Shown piece by piece: positions 1 to 6,515 of a DNA stretch of 8,602 bases (within the stretch, counting starts at the first letter, position 1; each line of letters opens with the position of its first letter). Origin of the DNA: Planctomycetaceae bacterium. GTDB taxonomy: Bacteria > Planctomycetota > Planctomycetia > Planctomycetales > Planctomycetaceae. The notes beneath the pieces are model-generated. The model did not search any database, was not told the DNA's origin, and saw only the letters and a list, made by a program, of their open reading frames with translations. The stretch spans positions 1 to 8,602 of the forward strand of contig JALWSL010000061.1 of the NCBI GenBank assembly GCA_027080405.1, given 5' to 3'. The position numbers and the translations under genes were made by a program.

Positions 1-1
1 A

Positions 2-757
2 AAATTTTATGGGAAAGTCAACGGGAAAAAATCACCCGGACTGTATGGCGATGTCCTGGCAGAACTCGATTGGAATATCGGCCGGGTTTTGAAGCGTTTA
101 CGTGAACTCAATCTGGAAAAGAAAACGCTTGTCCTGTTTTCCAGTGATAACGGTCCCTGGTTTGGTGGTAGCACCGGCGGCTTCCGCGGAATGAAATCGA
201 AATGGTGGGAAGGAGGCTTGCGGGTTCCGATGATTGCCTGGTGGCCCGGTACGATCCCTGCCAATCAGACGTTCGATCAGCCAGCCATTATTATGGATCT
301 GTTCACAACCGCTCTCTCTGCTGCGAACGTCCCCTTACCGCAGGGACGGGTGATCGATGGCACGAACCTGTTGCCGGTGATGACATCGCAGAAAAAGTTG
401 CCACCCAGGCCACTTTTCAGCTTTCAAAGGCAAGTCAACACAGTGCGGTTGGGGAAGTGGAAACTGCACCGCAAGGTGCCGAGTGATCGCATGATGTCGG
501 ACGACTGGATTGATCCCCGCGCTCCCGACGGCGTGACGCTACTGGCTCCTTTTGAACAGGCTCGTCCCAGCGAATATCCCGGCTTGCAAACAGGAGACAG
601 CCCAAAGGGATTCGCGTTATTCAACCTGGAAACCGATCCGGCTGAACAGCACGACGTAGCCAGCCAGCATCCCGAAATCGTCAGGAAACTGAAAACGCTG
701 CTGAAGCAAATGCAGGAAAATCAGGGCAAACCGATTGGAGCAGGAGCGAAAATCTGA
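2..757 (+). CDS. Sulfatase (arylsulfatase A-like, S1 type), C-terminal part, 5' truncated
   Basis: The frame is open from base 2 to a TGA at 755-757, giving 251 residues; the N-terminal part lies outside the window. Sulfatases of this fold hydrolyse sulfate esters with a formylglycine made from a Cys or Ser in a CxPSR-type motif; that motif would lie upstream and cannot be checked. Seen here: the helix GLYGDVLAELDWNIGRVL, the strand LVLFSSDNGPW whose Asp49-Asn50 are the metal-binding pair of the family, and GMKSKWWEGGLRVP with the conserved Lys65 (codon 194-196) and EGG. The C-terminal subdomain follows, with DGTNLLPVM, a LGKWKLH strand and FNLETDPAEQHDVA, the usual ending of the family. An internal ATG at 89 is not the start, because conserved sequence precedes it. 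The substrate cannot be told. The protein is probably exported, but no signal peptide is visible. It converges with the next gene across 27 bases that hold only a weak hairpin (762-766 with 776-780). Confidence 0.94.
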   Translation, partial: KFYGKVNGKKSPGLYGDVLAELDWNIGRVLKRLRELNLEKKTLVLFSSDNGPWFGGSTGGFRGMKSKWWEGGLRVPMIAWWPGTIPANQTFDQPAIIMDLFTTALSAANVPLPQGRVIDGTNLLPVMTSQKKLPPRPLFSFQRQVNTVRLGKWKLHRKVPSDRMMSDDWIDPRAPDGVTLLAPFEQARPSEYPGLQTGDSPKGFALFNLETDPAEQHDVASQHPEIVRKLKTLLKQMQENQGKPIGAGAKI

Positions 758-784
758 AACTGAGAAAATCCACGCTTCTCCCGT

Positions 785-1240
785 TTACAGAACAAGCATG
801 CAAAGACCGGCAATCATCCCAACAATACTGAGAGTAATCAGGTAGTAACAGAGGGCAATCAGAATCGATTTCCCAAAATTAACTGGCAAGAGAAAGGCAA
901 TGATTCCTGCCGTGACCAGAAAGCCCACAGGCAGCGAAATAAACTGGACAGTCATATTTATATTTGGTCCTGCTGCCTTTGCACCAACGACCGCGGGTAT
1001 AGCAGGAAAAGCAATTCCATATAAAAATCCAATAATAAATCCAACAATGGAATTGGTAACAAAAGTCAAAAAGACAATTGCCATTGCTCTATCTTTGCTT
1101 GGTTCCAGAACGGCCGCCGATTCTCCGGCCATTTTGTTAAACAGGCTGACCCCTGCACGTAGTAAAATACCGCCAATATATGTTCCGATGACAACTGCCA
1201 TAAACAGCCCAAATACCAGTGGAACAATGGGATTCGCCAT
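785..1240 (-). CDS. Small four-helix integral membrane protein, function unknown
   Basis: This is a 151-residue hydrophobic protein that I do not recognise. I chose the ATG at 1240 (MANPIVPLVFG) because the first membrane helix follows at once. The open frame extends to 1312, but the extra residues (MPFARMQVFRCATLVRNIL) look untranslated, and the start is preceded only by a weak purine stretch (AGAAAGAAAA). Predicted membrane segments lie at about residues 5-27, 53-79, 97-118 and 125-150. A polar, charged loop at 36-51 (KMAGESAAVLEPSKDR) separates the first two, and a Gly/Pro/Ala-rich loop at 79-96 the next two. The even helix number and short loops suit a small inner-membrane protein. There are no catalytic motifs or conserved charged residues inside the helices to suggest transport or enzyme activity. 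It is alone between ilvB (upstream, same strand, more than 500 bases away) and the convergent sulfatase. The antisense frame at 900-1256 is a shadow. Confidence 0.75.
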   Translation of the reverse strand: MANPIVPLVFGLFMAVVIGTYIGGILLRAGVSLFNKMAGESAAVLEPSKDRAMAIVFLTFVTNSIVGFIIGFLYGIAFPAIPAVVGAKAAGPNINMTVQFISLPVGFLVTAGIIAFLLPVNFGKSILIALCYYLITLSIVGMIAGLCMLVL

Positions 1241-1339
1241 TAGTTTTTCTTTCTGAAGAATGTTACGGACAAGGGTGGCGCATCTAAACACCTGCATACG
1301 CGCGAACGGCAATTGTAGTCAGTTGTATACTGGCCCGTC

Positions 1340-1351
1340 AACTTAAACCGT
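1340..1351. repeat. Outlying copy of the 12-bp AACTTWAACCGT repeat
   Basis: The 12 bases AACTTAAACCGT match 11 of 12 positions of the tandem pair at 1521-1544. It lies about 100 bases upstream of the ATG of the minus-strand membrane-protein gene. Read on the minus strand the core is TACGGTTT, also seen in the repeat upstream of ilvB. Confidence 0.5.
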
Positions 1352-1417
1352 AAGATTTGCTGCAATAGTCAGAGCAATTGCGGGGCAAGCGATAAGCAGG
1401 CAATCGGAGGGAGCGGG

Positions 1418-1480
1418 GAGTTGACTCTTTAGTGATCCAACTCGGGTAGCCCAGCACGGTTGGTCTGTTCTGACCACCGT
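1418..1480. other. Cluster of adjacent stem-loops, possible structured RNA
   Basis: Three inverted repeats follow each other almost without spacing. The first pairs GAGTTG (1418-1423) with CAACTC (1438-1443) around a 14-base loop. The second is GGG-TAG-CCC (1444-1452). The third is the strongest: ACGGT-TGGTC (1456-1465) pairs with GACCA-CCGT (1472-1480) as nine base pairs with one bulged T and a 6-base loop. The element could be a structured RNA on either strand, part of the leader of the minus-strand membrane-protein gene, or a late processing or termination site for ilvB. No T-run follows on either strand, so a classical terminator is unlikely. It matches no RNA family that I recognise. Confidence 0.35.
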
Positions 1481-1520
1481 AACCAAAATGAGATTTTCAA
1501 AAGTTATCGCACCGTTCGTA

Positions 1521-1544
1521 AACTTTAACCGTAACTTTAACCGT
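1521..1544. repeat. Perfect tandem 12-bp repeat, AACTTTAACCGT twice
   Basis: Two exact head-to-tail copies lie at 1521-1532 and 1533-1544, with a third at 1340-1351 (one mismatch). They sit about 280 bases upstream of the membrane-protein ATG on the minus strand. This may be a paired operator or a chance micro-duplication. Confidence 0.7.
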
Positions 1545-1779
1545 TAGTAGCACAGACAATCCCGTTCAGGTTTGTCTGAGTTGCATAGCAACCCGAGGAA
1601 TTTCCTTTCGGGTAACGCTTGTTTTAATTCTCAAGTCTTCACTCAATGTTTCCGGTAGGGGACGTTGTGCGTACAATGATTGAAGAGTTGCGAGTGCAAT
1701 AATGGCAATGTTGTTGGACGATTGCGAGTTGCAATCGGTGCGCACAGCACACCCTGCCTTGCTTACTGCCTCTGGGAAA

Positions 1780-3564
1780 TTATTCCACAATGATTTCCCG
1801 CACGGTTTTCCCGCTGGGGATCATTGGCAGAACATGCTCTACGTAGGGACAAATGACTTCCAGCAAATAGGGGCCATCATGTTCGATCATCGTTTTGATC
1901 GCTTCCTCCAGATCGTCCTTGTGTTGAACTCGCTGGCTGGCGATACCGTAACCCTGTGCAATTTTGGGGAAATCGGGGTAAATCGACTCGCAAACATCAC
2001 CGATTCCATCGCCGAGAGCCTCCGGTTGATCGACAGGGCCTAAATAGGTGTGTGCCCGGCGTCCTTCCATGAAGCGGTCTTCCCACTGCACAACCATCCC
2101 CAGGTGCTGGTTATTCAGCAACATCGTCTTGACGGGCAATCCTTCACAGACAAGGGTACCGAGCTCCTGGATATTCATCTGGAATGAACCGTCCCCTTCG
2201 ATATTGAGAACCAGAGCATCGGGGTGCGCCGTTACCACGCCCATCGCCGAGGGTAAACCAAACCCCATCGTTCCCAACCCCGAAGAACTGAGGAAGTGAC
2301 GGGGCTTGTCAAACTTGAAATATTGAGCCGTCCACATCTGATGCTGTCCGACTCCGACGCTGACGAATGGGTCGCGATCTTTGGTCATTTTGTACAACGT
2401 TTCAATCGCGAGTTGTTGCGGAATTTCGGTATCGTAACATTTATAATGCAGCGGGAACTTCTTTTTCCATTCGGCGATTGTTGCGTGCCAGGCGTCGAGT
2501 TCGGGAACGTCGTCAACCGTAATCGCTTTGTTAAGTTCTTCGATTACGTGCTTGACATCGGCAACAACCGGAATGTGTGCCTCCTTGTTTTTGTGGATTT
2601 CTGAAGGATCGATATCAACATGCACGATTTTCCCATGTTTGACAAATTCATCCAGCTTGCCTGTGACACGGTCATCAAAGCGAACACCAAAAGCGAGCAG
2701 CAGATCAGCTTCATCGACGGCCATATTGGCGTAAACAGTCCCGTGCATCCCGAGCATATCGAGCGAAAGTTCGTGTGTTCCCGGGAAAGCACCGATCCCC
2801 ATCACCGTCGTCGTTACGGGAATGCCCGTTTTCTCCGCGAATTTCAACAGTTCGTCTGCGGCTCCCGAAAGAATACAGCCTCCCCCAACGTACAGAACCG
2901 GTTTCTTGGCCCGTTTGATCGCGGCAATAATCTGCCTGATCTGTTCCGGGGCAACATCCCGTAATTCCGGATGATAGCCCGGCAAATCCATCGGCGGGTC
3001 GAGATCGAGTTCATCGAGCGGAATTGTATCCAGTTGGACATCTTTCGGAAAATCGATGAGAATGGGGCCTGGCCGTCCGGTTGTAGCGATATGAAACGCT
3101 TCCTTGACGATGCGAGCGACGTCCTTGATGTCAGTAATCATAAAATGGTGTTTGGTAATGGCTCGGCAGACTTCAACGATCGGTGTTTCCTGAAATGCGT
3201 CACTTCCGATCACCGCTTGCGTGACCTGTCCCGTAATCGCAATCAGGGGAACAGAATCGAGCTTCGCATCCGCAATTGGTGTCACCAGATTCGTCGCACC
3301 CGGCCCGCTCGTAGCCATACACATGCCAACCATGTCCGTTGTTCGGGAAACCCCCTGTGCGGCAAAACCACCACCCTGTTCATGGCGCGGAAGGATGGTT
3401 CGAATACGATCACGGTTTTTTCGCAGGGCCTGATGCAGCGGCATGCTCGCCCCGCCGGGGTAGGCAAATATGTATTTGGATTGATGGTGAATCAACGCTT
3501 CGACAAGTATTTCCGCTCCCGAAATTTGGGCTTGTTTTGTCGATTTTTCTTCTGCAATTGCCAC
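1780..3564 (-). CDS. ilvB: Acetolactate synthase (acetohydroxyacid synthase), large catalytic subunit
   Basis: This thiamine-diphosphate and FAD enzyme condenses two pyruvates, or pyruvate with 2-oxobutyrate, as the first common step of valine, leucine and isoleucine synthesis in the cytoplasm. The 594 residues cover all three domains. The N-terminal domain has [17 protein letters not shown], the catalytic Glu62 in RHEQGG, and [20 protein letters not shown]. The central FAD domain has GMHGTVYAN and [12 protein letters not shown] (293-303). The C-terminal TPP domain has GDGS (457-460), Asn484-Asn485 and [10 protein letters not shown]. The start is GTG at 3564, supported by AAGGTAGGT just upstream and a normal N-terminus. 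Compared from memory with the plant enzymes, identity is high, Thr115 replaces the Pro of the GQVPRRMIG motif, and a segment at about 511-530 appears extra. No small regulatory subunit gene (ilvN/ilvH) lies next to it in this window. The downstream gene is over 500 bases away, so it appears to be monocistronic. Confidence 0.97.
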   Translation of the reverse strand: MAIAEEKSTKQAQISGAEILVEALIHHQSKYIFAYPGGASMPLHQALRKNRDRIRTILPRHEQGGGFAAQGVSRTTDMVGMCMATSGPGATNLVTPIADAKLDSVPLIAITGQVTQAVIGSDAFQETPIVEVCRAITKHHFMITDIKDVARIVKEAFHIATTGRPGPILIDFPKDVQLDTIPLDELDLDPPMDLPGYHPELRDVAPEQIRQIIAAIKRAKKPVLYVGGGCILSGAADELLKFAEKTGIPVTTTVMGIGAFPGTHELSLDMLGMHGTVYANMAVDEADLLLAFGVRFDDRVTGKLDEFVKHGKIVHVDIDPSEIHKNKEAHIPVVADVKHVIEELNKAITVDDVPELDAWHATIAEWKKKFPLHYKCYDTEIPQQLAIETLYKMTKDRDPFVSVGVGQHQMWTAQYFKFDKPRHFLSSSGLGTMGFGLPSAMGVVTAHPDALVLNIEGDGSFQMNIQELGTLVCEGLPVKTMLLNNQHLGMVVQWEDRFMEGRRAHTYLGPVDQPEALGDGIGDVCESIYPDFPKIAQGYGIASQRVQHKDDLEEAIKTMIEHDGPYLLEVICPYVEHVLPMIPSGKTVREIIVE

Positions 3565-3600
3565 AATGACCTACCTTAATATCTTAAATTTCACTCGTGA

Positions 3601-3632
3601 TTTCGAACCGTATGAATTTCAAACCGTATGAA
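3601..3632. repeat. Tandem 16-bp repeat upstream of ilvB, candidate operator pair
   Basis: Two head-to-tail copies, TTTCGAACCGTATGAA (3601-3616) and TTTCAAACCGTATGAA (3617-3632), differ at one base. They lie 37-68 bases upstream of the ilvB GTG, where a leader or promoter-proximal operator would be. On the minus strand each contains TACGGTT, the core also found in the repeats of the gap downstream of ilvB. A regulator binding two sites on roughly the same face of the helix (16-base spacing) is possible but is inference. Confidence 0.55.
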
Positions 3633-3784
3633 CGTTGCGCTAACTCAAATATTCTCAAACATATGCACTTCGCCGAACGACAACTGGATAAAAGTTGCAG
3701 ATTACAGCCAGTTAGAGCATTCTAGCCGGTAAAGGTTCAACTATCGAGAGTTGCTGACAGGAAATTTTCCGGATCGACAGGAGA

Positions 3785-3851
3785 GACCTCGCCAGGTCCT
3801 CCAATCAGAACAGGCTGAAACAGAAGCAGGTGTTCAAATGAACCGTTTCAG
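3785..3851 (-). terminator. Inverted repeats after ggt, weak terminator candidate
   Basis: About 30-95 bases past the ggt stop there are two foldable segments. CTGAAAC (3815-3821) pairs with GTTTCAG (3845-3851), enclosing a smaller hairpin GTTC-AAAT-GAAC (3832-3843). Beyond it GACCT-CGCC-AGGTC (3785-3798) makes a 5-bp stem with a 4-base loop. Neither is followed by a T-run on the minus strand, so intrinsic termination is uncertain; they may instead protect the ggt 3' end. Confidence 0.28.
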
Positions 3852-3879
3852 TTACCTTGATAAGGGCTTTCTGCCGGAA

Positions 3880-5676
3880 TTATTCACAGACTGCACGGGC
3901 TGCACCACCACGACGCCAGTCCCCAACGCCTGTTGCGACGCCCGTTCTGATATCTACTTCAATTGATTGGGCGGACCCCTGGCGTCTGTTTTTGGGGTGA
4001 TAAACATGATGCCCCCGCTTGATGAGATCTTCCTTCATGCTTTCAAACAGGCCGTGATCGTTGGATTCCAATTTGATCAGGTCGGGAAACCACTGGTGAT
4101 GAATTCTCGGCCCATCGACTGCTTCCTGCAAGGGGCGTTCAAAAAGGAGTGTCTGAACGAGAATGCTGGAGACGGTGTTGATGATGGTTCGGCCGCCCGG
4201 GCTCCCTGTGATCAGTCGCACCTTGCCATCCTTTTTGACAATTGTTGGTGTCTGCGAACTGAGCATCCGTTTCCCCGGAGCGAGCAGATTCGGTTTTGTG
4301 CCGATGATCCCTTCCCGATTGGTATAACCAGGGTACCAGTTGAAATCTCCCATCTCGTTATTGAGCAGAAAGCCAGCTCCACGAACAACAATCCGACTGC
4401 CCCAACTGTATTCGAGAGTGTAGGTATTACTGACGGCCATGCCGTTGGCATCGATAATCGAAAAGTGCGTTGTCTGTGGACTCTCATAAGGCCCTTCAGA
4501 AAGCGTGATCTCTCCTGCGATTTCCGCACTGGGAGTTGCTTTATTGGGGTCGATTGTTGAAGCAAGCTGATAGGCGTAATTGGCATCAAGAACCTTTTTC
4601 GGAATGGTGACAAAATCGGGGTCTCCCAGATACGCCGCCCGTTCCCGAAATGATCGCCGCATCACTTCGGCCATCAGATGAACCTGATCTGCCGTCCAGA
4701 ATTTTTCTCGATCGACTTTCAGGCCGAGTTTGTCGATCATTCTCATTTGCATCAGAACAGTGATTCCCCCGGAACTGGGAGGTGGTGCCCCATAGATCGT
4801 ATAGCCGCGAAAACCACCCTCAATCGCAGGACGGATATTGGCCCTGTATTGTTGAAGATCTTTTTCGCTGATCAGGCCATCCCCCCGTTTCATCTCCCTG
4901 ACAATCTGTTTTGCGATTCTTCCTTCATAAAATGCAGCAGGGCCTTGATCTGCGATAAGCTGTAACGTGGCGGACAGATCCGGCTGGATCAGATGATCCC
5001 CAGCCTTCCAGAGGCGTTTCTCGGGATGGCCGAAAACTCGGCGAAATTCCGCGTAGCGAGGATCAGTCTGAACTGATTTCGACTGCAGAACAGAGTTCAG
5101 GGAATAGGCGAGGTGGGCATCGACAGTAAATCCTTCCCGGGCAACACGCACAGCCGGTTCGACAACACTTTTCCAAGGCAACTTCCCGAACTTTTTGTGA
5201 GCCAACCACATTCCGCGAACCGTTCCGGGAACACCAGCCATGCGAGCGTGGAGCCGATTCTCCCAATGGATAAAACTGAATTTGTTGACCACAGACGGCG
5301 CTTTTTCACGGTATTCGACACAGACAACTTTCTCACCGGGAGGAGCTACCATCATGAACCCACCCCCTCCGATATTTCCCGCTTCCGGCCAGGTGACCGC
5401 CAGGCCGAACGCCACCGCAACGGCAGCATCGACCGCATTCCCTCCCAACGCGAGAATATCCCGACCAATTTCAGAGGCGATGGCAGTATCAGAAACCACA
5501 ACACCCCGCTTGCCGGAAGCGACCTCCACCGGTTGACGCATCGGTCTGACAAGCCTGGTTTCTCCCAGTCCCGATCTGGCAAGAAACAGAATGAGCAGGG
5601 CGAGCAACAGAGCTTTCCGACAGGCCGGCACGGAACGTCGAAAACAGGAACGGGGACGCTCAATTTTGTTTTTCAT
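3880..5676 (-). CDS. ggt: Gamma-glutamyltranspeptidase precursor, exported
   Basis: This self-cleaving N-terminal nucleophile hydrolase removes or transfers the gamma-glutamyl group of glutathione and related compounds, normally in the periplasm. The start is the ATG at 5676 (598 residues). The N-terminus carries several Arg/Lys, a hydrophobic core at about 22-33 (ALLLALLILFLA) and a likely cleavage site after SGLG (about 38). An open frame reaches a GTG at 5937, but the extra 87 residues precede the signal peptide and are not credible. Key features are GGNAVDAAVAVAF (78-90), Arg123 in EYREKAP for the substrate carboxylate, cleavage between Gln401 and the nucleophile Thr402 in PQTTHFS, NNEMGDF (439-445), LSSQTPT (Ser473-Ser474, oxyanion hole) and GSPGGRTII. 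A lid-loop segment like that of the E. coli enzyme appears present at about 449-470, while Glu422 sits where the E. coli enzyme has Asn. It is divergent from the BON-like gene and upstream of ilvB, with gaps too long to suggest a tight operon. Confidence 0.95.
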   Translation of the reverse strand: MKNKIERPRSCFRRSVPACRKALLLALLILFLARSGLGETRLVRPMRQPVEVASGKRGVVVSDTAIASEIGRDILALGGNAVDAAVAVAFGLAVTWPEAGNIGGGGFMMVAPPGEKVVCVEYREKAPSVVNKFSFIHWENRLHARMAGVPGTVRGMWLAHKKFGKLPWKSVVEPAVRVAREGFTVDAHLAYSLNSVLQSKSVQTDPRYAEFRRVFGHPEKRLWKAGDHLIQPDLSATLQLIADQGPAAFYEGRIAKQIVREMKRGDGLISEKDLQQYRANIRPAIEGGFRGYTIYGAPPPSSGGITVLMQMRMIDKLGLKVDREKFWTADQVHLMAEVMRRSFRERAAYLGDPDFVTIPKKVLDANYAYQLASTIDPNKATPSAEIAGEITLSEGPYESPQTTHFSIIDANGMAVSNTYTLEYSWGSRIVVRGAGFLLNNEMGDFNWYPGYTNREGIIGTKPNLLAPGKRMLSSQTPTIVKKDGKVRLITGSPGGRTIINTVSSILVQTLLFERPLQEAVDGPRIHHQWFPDLIKLESNDHGLFESMKEDLIKRGHHVYHPKNRRQGSAQSIEVDIRTGVATGVGDWRRGGAARAVCE

Positions 5677-5681
5677 CTCAT

Positions 5682-5720
5682 TGTCACTTTCATCTTGTGA
5701 CAGAACGTCTGAGTTCAGAC
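5682..5720 (-). promoter_or_regulatory. ggt leader: start-proximal hairpin plus GTCTGA-GT-TCAGAC dyad
   Basis: On the minus strand the six-base arms TGTCAC and GTGACA (5697-5702 and 5682-5687) enclose a 9-base loop and end five bases before the ggt ATG, so the hairpin would cover the ribosome-binding region. Just upstream is the dyad GTCTGA-GT-TCAGAC (5707-5720), short enough to be a protein-binding site rather than an RNA hairpin. No good Shine-Dalgarno is visible, which makes control at initiation plausible but unproven. Confidence 0.35.
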
Positions 5721-5751
5721 TGTCCAGGTTGATATTCGCTTTGCAAACAGA

Positions 5752-5779
5752 ATTTACTTCGCAATATTTACTTCGCAAA
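5752..5779. repeat. Tandem 14-bp repeat upstream of ggt
   Basis: ATTTACTTCGCAA occurs at 5752-5764 and again at 5766-5778, a period of 14 bases. It lies 76-103 bases upstream of the ggt ATG. Just beside it, GCAAACAG also occurs twice (5743-5750 and 5775-5782). It could be an operator pair or a micro-duplication. Confidence 0.6.
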
Positions 5780-5957
5780 CAGTATAAACCGACCGGCATT
5801 GTACCTGCTATCGTAAACAGTTGGGTTCGGAAATACCAATTCGCTTTCCCGGTCAGGTCTTGATTCATTCCAGACTCTGATAATCTCATGGATAATGTCA
5901 GTGTGGAAGCAGCGGGAATAATTCCGGTTAAAATCACCTGTGCGACAATTTATCTTA

Positions 5958-5986
5958 TTGACGGGATTATATTGGGGAGGTAATCT
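5958..5986 (+). promoter_or_regulatory. Candidate promoter for the BON-like gene
   Basis: TTGACG (5958-5963) matches five of six bases of the housekeeping -35 box and is followed after 17 bases by TAATCT (5981-5986), a poor -10 box with three matches. If used, it would give a leader of about 140 bases before the BON-like gene. Confidence 0.25.
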
Positions 5987-6116
5987 TCACCGTTACGGGG
6001 ACGCCGGGTTCACATGGGAACGTAAGATTGCACGGAGGTGGATGTCCTCATTTAGCAGGATTTCGGGAGTTTGTTCCTTTGGATCGGGAGCGAGTTTTCC
6101 GAAGTACGGTTCATGC

Positions 6117-6124
6117 AAGGAGGA
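6117..6124 (+). promoter_or_regulatory. Strong Shine-Dalgarno that fixes the start of the BON-like gene
   Basis: AAGGAGGA lies six bases before the ATG at 6131. It is by far the strongest ribosome binding site in the window and decides against the upstream in-frame ATG at 6071. Confidence 0.8.
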
Positions 6125-6130
6125 ATAGTC

Positions 6131-6412
6131 ATGAGCGCGCTTGTAGAGCTTCGTAAGGAAGAAACAGAACGAAAACTCGGGGGTGGATGCAAGGAGGTTG
6201 ACACGCCAGCACTGGACAGGCTGGTCGAATGCTCGATTCGCACGCAGACGGGCGGATTGATAAGGGGTTTGGAAGTAGAGGCGGTCGGAAACCGTTTGAT
6301 TATCCGGGGGGTGGCCGATCTTTTCTATCATAAACAGCTTGCAACACGGGCTGCCATGGACGTGTGCGAGGGAGTCGCGTTGCAAAACGAGATTGATGTT
6401 AGCCCCAATTAA
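6131..6412 (+). CDS. Small BON-domain-like protein
   Basis: This 93-residue protein has no signal peptide or membrane segment. Residues about 44-90 (IRGLEVEAVGNRLIIRGV, then a helix YHKQLATRAAMDVCEG, then VALQNEIDV) follow the BON pattern: a strand-turn-strand with a central G-x-x-x-I-x-G, a helix rich in Ala and Lys/Arg, then GV-x-x-x-N-x-I-x-V. BON domains occur in periplasmic and membrane-associated proteins such as OsmY, usually after a signal peptide, and are proposed to bind phospholipids or other surfaces. Here the first 40 residues are charged (MSALVELRKEETERKLGGG), so the protein looks cytoplasmic. The domain assignment rests on pattern recognition only. The start at 6131 is set by the AAGGAGGA site; the frame is open upstream to 6071 but without conserved sequence. 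It converges with plsY and is divergent from ggt. The antisense frame at 5993-6463 is a shadow. Confidence 0.75.
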   Translation: MSALVELRKEETERKLGGGCKEVDTPALDRLVECSIRTQTGGLIRGLEVEAVGNRLIIRGVADLFYHKQLATRAAMDVCEGVALQNEIDVSPN

Positions 6413-6452
6413 GCCCCTCGAGTTTGTCCGGAGTGACTGACGACCAACATTT

Positions 6453-6476
6453 CGCCCATTCAAGAAGCAGTGGGCG
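6453..6476. terminator. Possible bidirectional terminator between BON-like gene and plsY
   Basis: CGCCCA (6453-6458) pairs with TGGGCG (6471-6476) around a 12-base loop, midway between two convergent genes. No T-run follows on either strand, so support is weak. Confidence 0.25.
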
Positions 6477-6515
6477 GCCTGTCCGGTTTGGCCGTGATTT
6501 GTTTGGGTGGCGTGA

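Larger units (their letters stand above)
1241..1779. other. 539-base gap without a convincing gene
   Basis: This region separates ilvB from the membrane-protein gene, both on the minus strand, so it should hold the end of the ilvB transcript and the promoter of the membrane-protein gene. It contains three copies of a 12-bp repeat (1340-1351, 1521-1544), a stem-loop cluster (1418-1480) and three small hairpins near ilvB: 1580-1592 (GTTGC-ATA-GCAAC), 1591-1613 (ACCCGA with TCGGGT) and 1719-1737 (CGATTGC-GAGTT-GCAATCG). Any of these could help end ilvB transcription, but none is followed by a T-run on the minus strand. A 74-codon minus-strand frame at 1566-1790 begins at a TTG overlapping the end of ilvB; I could not support it as a gene. 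Confidence 0.6.
3565..3879. other. 315-base gap: ggt 3' end and ilvB control region
   Basis: Both flanking genes are on the minus strand, so the right part is the ggt trailer and the left part the ilvB promoter and leader. It contains the tandem 16-bp repeat at 3601-3632 and inverted repeats at 3785-3851. I could not find a convincing -35/-10 pair on the minus strand. No leader peptide rich in Leu, Val or Ile codons was recognised, so classical ilv attenuation is not supported. No T-box (GGUGG-type) element was recognised. Confidence 0.6.
5677..6130. other. 454-base divergent control region between ggt and the BON-like gene
   Basis: This should contain promoters for ggt (minus) and the BON-like gene (plus). 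The ggt side has a hairpin touching the start region (5682-5702), a dyad (5707-5720) and a tandem 14-bp repeat (5752-5779). The BON side has one candidate promoter (5958-5986) and a strong ribosome binding site (6117-6124). Frames open here (minus-strand extension of ggt to 5937; plus-strand 5940-6128; minus-strand 5993-6463) have no recognisable protein features and were rejected. Confidence 0.6.

Noticed and set aside
1566..1790. 74-codon minus-strand frame overlapping the last bases of ilvB
   Set aside because: It starts at a TTG, has no ribosome binding site of its own and no recognised motif. A remnant of an unknown gene cannot be excluded.
2971..3579. 202-codon plus-strand frame
   Set aside because: It lies antisense within ilvB, whose motifs are unmistakable; the product has no family features.
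3967..4560. 197-codon plus-strand frame
   Set aside because: It is antisense to conserved ggt coding sequence, including the catalytic subunit.
5677..5696. Six-codon upstream frame (ATG AAA GTG ACA ATG AGA TGA) whose stop overlaps the ggt ATG
   Set aside because: It has no ribosome binding site and is short enough to be chance; nothing else supports a leader peptide.
5703..5716. LexA-type box GAAC-N6-GTTC in the ggt leader
   Set aside because: The known Gram-positive-type box has four central bases, not six, and ggt is not an expected damage-response gene.
5677..5937. 87-residue N-terminal extension of ggt from a GTG at 5937
   Set aside because: A normal signal peptide begins at the ATG at 5676; the extension shows no conserved sequence and covers the repeats and dyads of the control region.
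6071..6130. Earlier in-frame ATG for the BON-like gene
   Set aside because: AAGGAGGA lies between the two ATGs at the right distance for 6131, and the added residues are not domain-like.
5993..6463. 156-codon minus-strand frame
   Set aside because: It is antisense to the BON-like gene, which has a strong ribosome binding site and a recognisable domain pattern.
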